Shown here piece by piece: positions 9,120 through 15,996 of a stretch of DNA of 32,408 bases. Numbering within the stretch: position 1 is the first letter of the stretch; each line of letters begins with the position of its first letter. This stretch comes from Faecalibacterium sp. An122 (GTDB lineage: Bacteria > Bacillota > Clostridia > Oscillospirales > Ruminococcaceae), in the NCBI RefSeq assembly GCF_002160895.1, contig NZ_NFLL01000028.1:1-32408 (forward strand), in the 5' to 3' direction. The position numbers and the translations under genes were made by a program. The notes under the pieces were generated by a model, which saw only the letters and a program-made list of their open reading frames with translations, did not search any database and was not told the origin of the DNA.

Positions 9120-10229
9120 ATGGAAAAAACCTTTCTCAACCCCGCCACAAACAAGCAGTGGCGGATTGAACTTGACGGACATACCATCCGAACCTGTCTG
9201 AACGGCGGGAAGGTCAAGGAGATCCTGTGCGACTCCGCCTTCCAGGTCAAGAGCAAGGCGGCCAGCGCCATGATGGGCCAGATGCGCAAAGGATTCGTCT
9301 ATCAGAATCCGGATGCCGCTGTTGGGCAGGCGCGGTGCCATCGGTTTGTCGGGAAGGACAGCAACGGATTTATGCCCCTGGCTACCGCCCTCACACGGGA
9401 CGACTTCTTCCTGACGCGGATGGCTGGCGATTTTGAGGACGAGATCCTCTATCACTTTGATGGCAGCGGGGAGATCCTTGAAACAGTCTCTCTGGGGGCC
9501 AAGCGTATGACCTATGAGCAGGTCCTCTGCCCCAATGATACCCTGCTGCTGAACAACAGCTATCTTCTGGAGCAGTTTTCCCTCCGCACCCATGAGGTCA
9601 CGCCCTTTGCCAACAGGAAAAACAGCCTGAGGACCATGCTGGACCAGAGCGGTAGCCTGGCCTTGTGGTACACAGGAGAGGAGATCGTCGTCTTTGACTT
9701 TGGCAGCAACACAGAGATATGGCGGGAAACGGTAAAATGCAAGAAGTCAAAAGACCCGAATTTTGCCTATTACTGCTTCGGGATGCTCTCTCCCCGGCAG
9801 AGCAAAGCGGCCTACCGCGTTACCGAGGGTGAGTATGTGCTGGTCGATTTGAAGTCCGCCCAAAAAGTAGTGATCCCCAATGCGGGCTGGCATCCCTTTT
9901 TCTCTCCGAATGACCAGTGCTTCTCGGTGGGCGGCAAGTTCTATCTGACCCAGACCGGAGAAGAGATGGACAATCCCTTCCCGTTTCCTGTCCGGCAGGG
10001 GCTAAGTGTTTCAGACACCTGTATGGTGCGGACAAGGGACAGCCTGATGGCTGTCCAGCAGGATCGGGGCAACTCCCCCGTAGAATTGTGGGATACCAGC
10101 AGCGGCCAGCTGTTGGCCACCATTGATGACCCCTTTGTGGTGCGCCAGACAAATTTTGCCTTTACCAAGAGCGGACTTGTCCTGCACACCGATTACGGAG
10201 CCATGAGCATCTATTCCTGCGACCTCTGA
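9120..10229 (+). CDS. WGR-like domain fused to a beta-propeller-like protein
   Basis: A 369-residue protein; the ATG at 9120 has TAAGGAGGTG upstream. Residues about 1-70 resemble a WGR domain: KQWRIELDGHTIRTCLNGG, then a spaced basic helix ending MRKGFVYQNP, as in MolR-like proteins and PARPs, where WGR binds nucleic acid. The remainder is beta-rich with repeated strand-turn units (LWYTGEEIVVFDFGSNTEIW, PVELWDTSSGQLLATIDDP), as in WD40/quinoprotein propellers. No enzymatic residues are obvious. The operon context suggests a recognition or scaffolding role. The WGR call is by eye and moderately certain; the propeller call rests on repeat texture. Confidence 0.6.
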   Translation: MEKTFLNPATNKQWRIELDGHTIRTCLNGGKVKEILCDSAFQVKSKAASAMMGQMRKGFVYQNPDAAVGQARCHRFVGKDSNGFMPLATALTRDDFFLTRMAGDFEDEILYHFDGSGEILETVSLGAKRMTYEQVLCPNDTLLLNNSYLLEQFSLRTHEVTPFANRKNSLRTMLDQSGSLALWYTGEEIVVFDFGSNTEIWRETVKCKKSKDPNFAYYCFGMLSPRQSKAAYRVTEGEYVLVDLKSAQKVVIPNAGWHPFFSPNDQCFSVGGKFYLTQTGEEMDNPFPFPVRQGLSVSDTCMVRTRDSLMAVQQDRGNSPVELWDTSSGQLLATIDDPFVVRQTNFAFTKSGLVLHTDYGAMSIYSCDL

Positions 10230-10245
10230 AACGGAGAATTGACCT

Positions 10246-10638
10246 ATGGATAGTGAAGTATTAGATGAGGAGCGGGTCTGGTCCCTGTTCCGTGGGGCCA
10301 CTTGGTGGCTGCCTCTGTCGGATGCCTTCTTCTTTCAGGGCCCTCTGCCCACCGACGATCAGGCAATGATCGCCACCCTGGGTGGTCTGCGGAAGGAGCT
10401 GGAGAAGCTGAACCAGCTGGCATGGCAGGCGGATGAGGACACCATCCTCGGCTGGGCCGACACCGAGGGCTACCCGGTGGACGGTGCCATAGGCCCAGGC
10501 GGGCAGTACAGCAAGGCGGATATCCCGGAACACACCGAATATAATACGGAATCCCTTGCCAAGTTTGCCTTCTCCATGTTCTGGCGGGCCATGCGGTTCG
10601 CTGAGGAACAGCAGGTACCCATTTTACTGGACTTTTAA
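10246..10638 (+). CDS. small hypothetical protein of the immunity operon
   Basis: A 130-residue soluble acidic protein with an ACGGAGA ribosome binding site. It contains an N-terminal tryptophan-rich stretch (RGATWWLPLSDAFFF), a helical middle (GLRKELEKLNQLAWQADEDTILGWADTEG) and a C-terminal helix (FAFSMFWRAMRFAEEQQVPILLDF). I recognise no named family. It sits 16 bases after the WGR-propeller gene and 26 bases before a DUF4304-like gene, so it belongs to the same transcription unit. Its function is not assignable from sequence. Confidence 0.6.
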   Translation: MDSEVLDEERVWSLFRGATWWLPLSDAFFFQGPLPTDDQAMIATLGGLRKELEKLNQLAWQADEDTILGWADTEGYPVDGAIGPGGQYSKADIPEHTEYNTESLAKFAFSMFWRAMRFAEEQQVPILLDF

Positions 10639-10664
10639 GGACAGACCGCTCGGAGGTGGAGACT

Positions 10665-11540
10665 ATGGAACAAAAACGCCCGGCAGATATATTTCAGGAA
10701 CTTCTGGACTACCTATGGAACGGCCTGGGCCTGGAGGAAAAGGGCTGGAAGCGGCTGAAAAAAGGCGACTTCAAAAAGAAAACGAAAAACGGGCTGACCT
10801 ATCAAATCTGGTTCGACCGGAGCCACTACAACTACATAGACTACGAAATCGGCCATGGAAATGTGGAGGTGGGCTTCAGCTGTATCATTAAGCAGGGAGA
10901 TGACTACCTCTACTCGTTCAGAATAGAACCGACAACAGGCGGTTCATTTTTTCGGATGCTGACAGAGGATCTACAGCTGAACACCGGGCTGCTGGACACC
11001 TTCCTGCCCCTGATCAAAGCCAACTACCTCGACTTCATCGACCGCTTCGAGGCAGACCCCGTGGAGGCATTACAGCCGGTCTGCGCCCCCTTCACCGAGG
11101 CGGAGGACTACAGCTGGCGCATCCATGTGGACGAGCAGATGGTGGAACGGTACGGGACAGTGGAACAGCTGGCGGAGTACCGCCGTCAGGCAGAATTGCG
11201 CGGAACGCCGGAGTGCAAGGCGAAGACCCATACCGGAAAGTTGCTGTTCTACCAGTCCCATGCCAAGGATGTGGATCATGCCTGGGCCTCAAGCCGCACC
11301 AAGGAGGAACTGGACAAGGTGGTGGAACCCTTTGTGCAGGCCAAGCGGCAGACAGGACAGTGGACACAGGAGGATGAGGCGGGCTATCAGCTCTACCAGC
11401 AAGAAACAGATCCGAAGAAGCGCACCTTTCGGGTATGGTATCTCATCGCCAATCCCCAGGGCCTGCCGAAAGAGTTTGTCCAGAGAGAGCTGGAGTTTCG
11501 GTGGAAGCTGTTCCCGGAGAAGAAGGAGGAAATCGAATGA
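10665..11540 (+). CDS. DUF4304-like domain protein
   Basis: A 291-residue protein. The ATG at 10665 lies eight bases after CGGAGG, which favours it over an in-frame GTG at 10656 that overlaps the same site. The N-terminal half (ADIFQELLDYLWNGLGLEEKGWKRLKKGDFKKK, then TYQIWFDRSHYN) has the layout of DUF4304, a small alpha/beta family common among predicted immunity proteins. The C-terminal half is helical and charged and not recognised. The stop overlaps the ATG of the next gene in an ATGA, indicating coupled translation with the DUF4261 gene. The DUF4304 assignment is weak. Confidence 0.5.
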   Translation: MEQKRPADIFQELLDYLWNGLGLEEKGWKRLKKGDFKKKTKNGLTYQIWFDRSHYNYIDYEIGHGNVEVGFSCIIKQGDDYLYSFRIEPTTGGSFFRMLTEDLQLNTGLLDTFLPLIKANYLDFIDRFEADPVEALQPVCAPFTEAEDYSWRIHVDEQMVERYGTVEQLAEYRRQAELRGTPECKAKTHTGKLLFYQSHAKDVDHAWASSRTKEELDKVVEPFVQAKRQTGQWTQEDEAGYQLYQQETDPKKRTFRVWYLIANPQGLPKEFVQRELEFRWKLFPEKKEEIE

Positions 11541-12418
11541 GCAATCAAGTTTTCCAGCAAAACCTGGATGACAAAAAAGGCCCCCAGCCCGGCGGCCCCT
11601 ATCTCATTCAGATGCTGTTCAAAGAGCCGGTGGACATGCCGGACAAGGATGAGATGACCGCTGTGATGGAAAAGCACATCGGCGCTGTAGAGTGTTTCTG
11701 CCGTGATAAAAAGATGGCTGGCTTTGCCGCCCTGGATCATATCGCGGAATTTCAGGATGGAAAATGCCCTGTGCAGCTGATGGTAATGAAATGCGACAAG
11801 TTCAAGGGAAAAGGCTTCGATGCCTTCCTGATGAGCCAGATGTGGGACTGCCAGGAGGACCGGGAGCGGATCTTCCGGGAGTGCCGGTATCAAGTGGTGG
11901 CCACCGATATGCTGGCTGCGGCGCTTCCGGCGCTGGAGCGGGCAAACCTGGATGCCGACTTTTTGGATGCTCTGGCGGAACTGTACCCCACCTGTGAGGC
12001 GTTCTATTTCCAGAACTGCGGCAAGTTGTTTCTGGCGGAGGATGTGCGCTCCCATCAGATTGAGGGCCCGGATCGGTTCATCCGCTTTGGCGTCAATGTC
12101 CGATTCTTCAACATTGAGGGCACTGAGGATATGCTCATCGACACGGTAGGCATGAGCACCCTGTTTCTGCCGGATCTCCAGTACCACTTCCACGGCATGG
12201 ACCCCAACTGGGTGGTAAACCATGCCTACAATGTGACGTCCTATATTCTGGCCAATGACAACCCCATTCAGGATGGGGAAACCGTAGACGGCGTGGCGGA
12301 TGGCCAGATGAGCCGGGATGTCCAGTGGAAATGCCGGTATGAGGACGCCCTGATCCAGCCGCCCAGAGCGGTGCTGGACATCAACATGGGAGAGTACGCG
12401 GCCGGGAACCGTGATTGA
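11537..12418 (+). CDS. DUF4261 domain protein
   Basis: A 293-residue protein starting inside the previous stop (ATGA), with AAGGAGG at 11523-11529. The C-terminal two thirds shows the DUF4261 pattern: DMLAAALPALERANL, LYPTCEAFYFQNCGKLF, RFIRFGVNVRFFNIEGTEDM, then YHFHGMDPNWVVNHAYN and ILANDNPIQDGETV. A second DUF4261-like region lies in the giant fused protein (about residues 952-1205), so the same fold occurs twice in one operon. The biochemical function of DUF4261 is unknown; it is often found among immunity-type genes. It is the last structural gene before the WYL regulator. Confidence 0.7.
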   Translation: MSNQVFQQNLDDKKGPQPGGPYLIQMLFKEPVDMPDKDEMTAVMEKHIGAVECFCRDKKMAGFAALDHIAEFQDGKCPVQLMVMKCDKFKGKGFDAFLMSQMWDCQEDRERIFRECRYQVVATDMLAAALPALERANLDADFLDALAELYPTCEAFYFQNCGKLFLAEDVRSHQIEGPDRFIRFGVNVRFFNIEGTEDMLIDTVGMSTLFLPDLQYHFHGMDPNWVVNHAYNVTSYILANDNPIQDGETVDGVADGQMSRDVQWKCRYEDALIQPPRAVLDINMGEYAAGNRD

Positions 12419-12441
12419 CATCCATAACCGGAGGCATACTG

Positions 12442-13404
12442 ATGCAAAAGCAAAGCAATATCAGGATCTTGGAGATTTTGAAATATCTCTATCTTCGGAC
12501 GGATGAGGAGCATCCCGTCACCGTAGCCGATATACTGGACTATCTCAAGGGCAAGGGAATCCATGCGGTGCGACAGACAGTGTATGGGGATCTGCAAGAC
12601 CTTATTTTAGCTGGTATCGATATCGTAGTTACTAAGAGCACGCAAAACCAATATTTCATAGGTAACCGTTTGTTTGAGTATCCTGAATTAAAGATGCTGA
12701 CGGATGCCGTTGCATCCTCCAAGGTCATATCGGCGGAAAAAACAAATGAACTCATCCAGAAGCTCTGCCGGCTGACCAGTGAGACAGAGGCCATGCAGCT
12801 TCGCCGGTTGGCGGCGATTTCAAGCCGGATCAAACCACATAATGAGAAGGTCTATTACATCATCGACGGTGTCCAGAATGCCATCCTGGAAAACCGGCAG
12901 ATCCAGTTCCAGTATTATGAGTACACGCAACAGAAAGAGCGAGTTCTCAAGCATAACGGCTATTTTTATAAGCTGGACCCTTACGCCCTGGAATGGAAAA
13001 ACGACCACTACTATCTGATCGGATATTCCCATAAGCACCATGGCATGGCGCATTTCCGTGTGGATCGGCTGGCCGGAATTGAGGTCCTGGAATCCACCTA
13101 TGTGCCTCAACCTGATTTCGATGTAGCCGACTATACCAATAAGATGATCGATATGTTTGCGGCCGGTCATACTGTCCTCGTCGAACTCCTCTGTGAAAAT
13201 CGGTTCATGAAAACAATCGTGGACGATTATGGAGAGGCCGTTCCCACACATCCATACGATAGTGAGCATTTTGTTGTTCAAATCGAAGTAAACCCCAGCG
13301 GAACCTTTTATGGATGGGTGTTCAAGTTTATGGGCGGAGTCAAAATTACTGCTCCCCAGAAGTGCGTGGAGGAAATGGCGCGGATCGCCCGCACATTCCT
13401 GTAA
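12442..13404 (+). CDS. WYL-domain transcriptional regulator (HTH_11/YafY type)
   Basis: A 320-residue regulator; the ATG at 12442 follows CCGGAGG at 12428-12434. Residues 1-70 form a winged helix-turn-helix (RILEILKYLYLRT, VTVADILDYLKGKG, RQTVYGDLQDLILAGIDI). A WYL domain follows at about residues 145-225 (RQIQFQYYEYTQQ, YKLDPYALEWKNDHYYLIGYS, MAHFRVDRLAGIEVLE), then a WCX-type C-terminal extension. WYL regulators commonly control defence islands and sense nucleotides or DNA fragments. Its position at the end of the immunity operon, before a strong terminator, suggests it controls that operon (inference). Confidence 0.85.
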   Translation: MQKQSNIRILEILKYLYLRTDEEHPVTVADILDYLKGKGIHAVRQTVYGDLQDLILAGIDIVVTKSTQNQYFIGNRLFEYPELKMLTDAVASSKVISAEKTNELIQKLCRLTSETEAMQLRRLAAISSRIKPHNEKVYYIIDGVQNAILENRQIQFQYYEYTQQKERVLKHNGYFYKLDPYALEWKNDHYYLIGYSHKHHGMAHFRVDRLAGIEVLESTYVPQPDFDVADYTNKMIDMFAAGHTVLVELLCENRFMKTIVDDYGEAVPTHPYDSEHFVVQIEVNPSGTFYGWVFKFMGGVKITAPQKCVEEMARIARTFL

Positions 13405-13408
13405 CAAC

Positions 13409-13460
13409 GGGGCGAGGTGTTAGGATAATTTAACACCTCGCCCCAATTTCTTTTTTTCTT
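13409..13460 (+). terminator. Rho-independent terminator of the immunity operon
   Basis: A perfect 14-bp stem (13409-13422 with 13431-13444), an eight-base loop and a T-rich tract from 13448. It begins four bases after the WYL gene stop. Confidence 0.92.
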
Positions 13461-13461
13461 C

Positions 13462-13490
13462 TTGTATCGAACATTTGTACCAGTTATAAT
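13462..13490 (+). promoter_or_regulatory. promoter of the XRE-ImmA pair
   Basis: A perfect TATAAT at 13485-13490 lies 17 bases after a weak TTGTAT (13462-13467). The predicted transcript start is near 13497, just before the operator palindrome and about 47 bases before the XRE start codon. Confidence 0.75.
13468..13481. promoter_or_regulatory. possible LexA (SOS) box inside the XRE promoter
   Basis: CGAACATTTGTACC agrees with the Firmicute LexA consensus CGAACRNRYGTTYC at 12 of 14 positions. It lies between the -35 and -10 elements. The second half-site is imperfect (GTAC for GTTC), so this is tentative. Confidence 0.35.
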
Positions 13491-13501
13491 ATAAACAAGC
13501 T

Positions 13502-13519
13502 GTTCGCAGGTGAGCGAAC
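13502..13519. promoter_or_regulatory. operator palindrome copy 1
   Basis: GTTCGC-N6-GCGAAC, a perfect inverted repeat just downstream of the predicted transcript start of the XRE gene. The same arms with a different spacer occur at 14610-14627. This is probably the binding site of the XRE repressor (autoregulation). Confidence 0.7.
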
Positions 13520-13543
13520 TAACCACAGGAGGAGGAATGAGAT

Positions 13544-13903
13544 ATGACCTTTGGGGCATTCATCGGGACAAAACGCAAAGCGGCCAAACTGAACCTCCGG
13601 GACACCGCTAAATATCTCGGTATTGCTTATGGATACCTCTGCGACATTGAGCAAGGGCGGCGTCCCGCACCAGAAGGGCAGTTTGTGGATCGAATTTCCT
13701 CCTTCCTGGAGTTGGACAAGCAGGAGCATGAATTGCTTTTAGACTTAGCTGCGGAGTCCAGGCAATCTGTTCCTGCGGATCTGCCGGATTATATCCGAAC
13801 GCATGATATTGTCCGGGCGGCCCTGAGAGTCGCAAAAGAAGTTGACGCTACGGATGAGGAATGGACGGCGTTTATGGAAATGCTGAAAAGCCGTCAAAGC
13901 TGA
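13544..13903 (+). CDS. XRE-family transcriptional regulator (ImmR-like)
   Basis: A 119-residue protein with an AGGAGGAGG site upstream. Residues about 5-60 form a Cro/CI helix-turn-helix (GTKRKAAKLNLRDTAKYLG, GYLCDIEQGRRPAPEG), with a short helical tail. The gene is preceded by a promoter with a palindromic operator and followed 12 bases later by an ImmA/IrrE metallopeptidase gene. In ICEBs1 this pairing is a repressor (ImmR) and the protease that destroys it on DNA damage (ImmA). I infer the same switch for this element. Confidence 0.85.
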   Translation: MTFGAFIGTKRKAAKLNLRDTAKYLGIAYGYLCDIEQGRRPAPEGQFVDRISSFLELDKQEHELLLDLAAESRQSVPADLPDYIRTHDIVRAALRVAKEVDATDEEWTAFMEMLKSRQS

Positions 13904-13915
13904 GGAGGGATTTCC

Positions 13916-14530
13916 TTGTATGCGCCTAAGTACCGACTGGAAGCCATCGAAACCATCGGTCGAAAGATTCTGCTGGAATATGATCGCACACTGCTGGAAG
14001 GTCCTCCTCAGGCAATCCCAATCGAAACGATCATTGAAACAAAGTTTAATCTGACTCTGGAGTACCATACCCTTCGCAAAAATGGGAGCGTCCTTGGAGA
14101 AACCATTTTTGATGACGGAGCAGCCATTTTATATGACCGAACAGAGAGGCAATACCGTTTGATTGCTGTGAAGGCTGGGACAATTTTGATTGATGAACGT
14201 CTCTGTATAGACAGGCTTCTTGGGAGAATGCGCTTTACCTGCGCTCATGAACTGGGACACTGGGTCCTGCACCAGAAATTATACTCTGGCACTGGCGATG
14301 TTGCGGCCTATGATGGTAAAACTTCCTCGGATGAAAGCTGTGGTTTCATTGAGCGGCAGGCAGATGCTCTTGCAACAGCCCTTTTAATGCCTATACCTCA
14401 AGTAAAAAAATGCTTTTACCGTCTCCGTCCGGGCAAAAGCAAGGAGTGCTTAGTCACGGAAATGGCGCGGATCTTCCAAGTGTCAAAACAGGCAATGCGG
14501 ATTCGGTTGGAAGTTCATAATTTACTATAA
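13916..14530 (+). CDS. ImmA/IrrE-family metallopeptidase
   Basis: A 204-residue protein. The TTG at 13916 is the only in-frame start with correct spacing to GAGGAGGG at 13902-13909; the neighbouring ATG at 13920 is out of frame. The zinc motif HELGH is at residues 111-115 (RFTCAHELGHW), and a downstream glutamate (about residue 146, in ERQADALATALLMP) supplies the third ligand. The family cleaves cognate XRE repressors to trigger excision or SOS-like responses. Its place directly after the XRE gene supports that role. The C-terminus carries a helix-turn-helix-like segment (ARIFQVSKQAMRIRLE), as seen in the family. Confidence 0.88.
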   Translation: MYAPKYRLEAIETIGRKILLEYDRTLLEGPPQAIPIETIIETKFNLTLEYHTLRKNGSVLGETIFDDGAAILYDRTERQYRLIAVKAGTILIDERLCIDRLLGRMRFTCAHELGHWVLHQKLYSGTGDVAAYDGKTSSDESCGFIERQADALATALLMPIPQVKKCFYRLRPGKSKECLVTEMARIFQVSKQAMRIRLEVHNLL

Positions 14531-14543
14531 GCTTGGCTTAGTA

Positions 14544-14567
14544 AGGCCCTCTTCCTTAAGAGGGCCT
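14544..14567 (+). terminator. hairpin after the ImmA gene, possible terminator
   Basis: A perfect 10-bp stem (14544-14553 with 14558-14567) and a four-base loop 13 bases after the stop. It is followed by CCGGCTTTCAC without a real T tract, so termination may be partial. Confidence 0.45.
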
Positions 14568-14574
14568 CCGGCTT
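14559..14574. repeat. 16-bp direct repeat, copy 1 (copy 2 at 15462-15477)
   Basis: AGAGGGCCTCCGGCTT occurs here, overlapping the 3' arm of the post-ImmA hairpin, and again 903 bases downstream next to the hairpin before the sigma-like gene. It may be a relic of local duplication. Confidence 0.6.
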
Positions 14575-14609
14575 TCACAGTATTCGAAAAGTGTTTTGTT
14601 ATCTTGTTT

Positions 14610-14627
14610 GTTCGCAACTTAGCGAAC
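14610..14627. promoter_or_regulatory. operator palindrome copy 2
   Basis: GTTCGC-N6-GCGAAC, with the same arms as 13502-13519, ending three bases before the ribosome binding site of the gene at 14645. It suggests that the XRE repressor also controls this gene. Confidence 0.65.
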
Positions 14628-14644
14628 ATGGGAGGAGGAGAAAA

Positions 14645-15187
14645 ATGCGGAAAGAGAGTGTCACTGTCCAAAAGTGCAAAAAACAGATGGCCTCCCTTGG
14701 ATTTGACAGCCAGCTGGCCTATCATCGGGTAAAGCTGATCCTGAAGATCTACCGGGATGTGGTGTGGGTCCTCAGCGAGCGCGCGGAGGAGCTGCATGAA
14801 TATGCATGGGAACTCGGAAACCGGGACGCTGATGCCGGCCTCTGCTATCTGGAAAACTTTGCCCCGGATATCGACCTCCAGGAATTTGAGGAGAAGGTCT
14901 GCTGCGTCATGGAGAGCCGCATGCTGGTCGATGTGATCGACCGAGCCCTGCTCCGCCTGAAACGGTATCCGGATCGTGGAGAACTCTATTATGAAATCCT
15001 GACCAAGCAATTCATCCATCGCTTCAACAGCACAGAGAAGGAACTGCTGGACGAGCTGAACATGGAGCGGAGTGTTTTCTATGACCGAAAGCGCGAGGCG
15101 CTTTTCCTGTTTTCTGTCTGCCTGTTTGGATATGCGGTTCCGGAACTTCAAGAGGAGTTAGATGCCCCCCGACTGTTTCCCGACTAA
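14645..15187 (+). CDS. hypothetical protein, possible HTH regulator
   Basis: A 180-residue helical protein; the ATG at 14645 follows GGGAGGAGG, and the operator palindrome lies just upstream. The C-terminal third (TEKELLDELNMERSVFYDRKREALFLFSVCLFG) looks like the helix-turn-helix of ArpU/RinA or sigma region 4 type phage regulators, where S-x-x-F-Y-x-x-R marks the recognition helix. The N-terminal part is unrecognised. Because it shares an operator with the XRE gene, it may be an activator of later element genes (inference). The family call is tentative. Confidence 0.55.
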   Translation: MRKESVTVQKCKKQMASLGFDSQLAYHRVKLILKIYRDVVWVLSERAEELHEYAWELGNRDADAGLCYLENFAPDIDLQEFEEKVCCVMESRMLVDVIDRALLRLKRYPDRGELYYEILTKQFIHRFNSTEKELLDELNMERSVFYDRKREALFLFSVCLFGYAVPELQEELDAPRLFPD

Positions 15188-15290
15188 TTCCCGATGAAAA
15201 ACCGACCCAATCCCTACTCCCTTCCGACTTTGCCTCTGTTATACTCGGTACAGTGGCAGGTATGCTCAAAAATGAATAACTTAACGAGTT

Positions 15291-15329
15291 AGAGGCCCCA
15301 GACGCTGAAAAGCATCTGGGGCCTCTTTG
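15291..15329 (+). terminator. hairpin/terminator 1 of a tandem set
   Basis: A 12-bp perfect stem (15291-15302 with 15315-15326) with a short T run (TCTTTG). It is the first of three consecutive hairpins in this gap. Confidence 0.6.
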
Positions 15330-15355
15330 CTCCTGCCGCAATATGGCGGCAGGAG
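15330..15355. other. hairpin 2 of the tandem set
   Basis: A 10-bp perfect stem (15330-15339 with 15346-15355) and a six-base loop, with no T tract. It lies between two terminator-like hairpins. Confidence 0.5.
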
Positions 15356-15358
15356 TAT

Positions 15359-15392
15359 GCCGGGGACGCATTTCAGCGTCCCCGGCTTTTTT
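15359..15392 (+). terminator. strong Rho-independent terminator (hairpin 3)
   Basis: An 11-bp GC-rich perfect stem (15359-15369 with 15376-15386), loop ATTTCA, and six Ts at 15387-15392. It isolates the sigma-like gene from upstream transcription. Confidence 0.9.
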
Positions 15393-15461
15393 CTGCCCGG
15401 TACCAGGAGGGCCAGCGTGTTACAGGAGGGGTTTGCCCACTGCCAACACCCAAATCGGTGC

Positions 15462-15477
15462 AGAGGGCCTCCGGCTT
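15462..15477. repeat. 16-bp direct repeat, copy 2
   Basis: Identical to 14559-14574. It overlaps the base of the hairpin at 15475-15508. Confidence 0.6.
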
Positions 15478-15508
15478 CTGAGATTTTGACTTTTCAAAAT
15501 TTCAGAAG
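15475..15508. promoter_or_regulatory. 34-base palindrome/hairpin directly before the sigma-like gene
   Basis: A 15-pair stem (15475-15489 with 15494-15508), broken only by one G-T wobble, encloses a CTTT loop. It ends two bases before the ACGGAGG ribosome binding site. It could be a protein-binding palindrome or an mRNA hairpin that controls translation. A terminator role is unlikely because no T tract follows. Confidence 0.6.
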
Positions 15509-15525
15509 AAACGGAGGACTGCCTC

Positions 15526-15948
15526 ATGGCAGAGGAAAGGAAATATCGTCTTAGAGTAGAGGGACATCTGGTAGAGGTCACAAAGGATGTTTATCTGACC
15601 TATTACCGAGTGGAACGTCACACCAAAACATTGGATGAGAAAGATGTCCGAAACGGAAAGGTCTCATACAGTGATTTGGATACGGAAGAAACCCTTGGAG
15701 AAGAAATGGTTCCAGATCCTAATGCTGAGAGCGTGGAAGACAAAGCGGTTGGCAATATCCTACTGCAGGAACTGCGTCAGTGTTTGGCACAGCTCCCTCT
15801 GGAGGAGCAGAATCTGATCCGTGCCTTGTATTTTGAGGAGCTGACGGAGCGTGAGTATGCCAAACAAATCAATATCTCGCAGAAGGCGGTGAATAAGCGC
15901 CGCCATAAAATTTTGAGTAAACTCCGGACTTTGATGAAAATAAAATAA
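15526..15948 (+). CDS. sigma-70-like factor (element-type, region 4 HTH)
   Basis: A 140-residue protein with ACGGAGG upstream. Residues about 75-135 resemble sigma-70 region 4: LPLEEQNLIRALYFEELTE, then REYAKQINISQKAVNKRRHKILSKLR, the helix-turn-helix binding -35 DNA. The N-terminal part is short and lacks a clear region 2, as in the Orf7-type sigma-like proteins of Tn916-family elements. It stands alone between a tandem terminator set and the large structured region, and probably activates element genes. Whether it binds core polymerase cannot be told from sequence. Confidence 0.75.
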   Translation: MAEERKYRLRVEGHLVEVTKDVYLTYYRVERHTKTLDEKDVRNGKVSYSDLDTEETLGEEMVPDPNAESVEDKAVGNILLQELRQCLAQLPLEEQNLIRALYFEELTEREYAKQINISQKAVNKRRHKILSKLRTLMKIK

Positions 15949-15962
15949 TTTTTTGGTTCTCA

Positions 15963-15996
15963 CCCCCCTCACGAACTCGGCTTAGTAGTGAGGGGG
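15963..15996 (+). other. hairpin after the sigma-like gene
   Basis: A nine-base CCCCCTCAC arm pairs with GTGAGGGGG around a 15-base loop, starting within 20 bases of the sigma-like stop. It lacks a T tract downstream, so it may be a weak terminator or the first stem of the structured region that follows. Confidence 0.45.
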
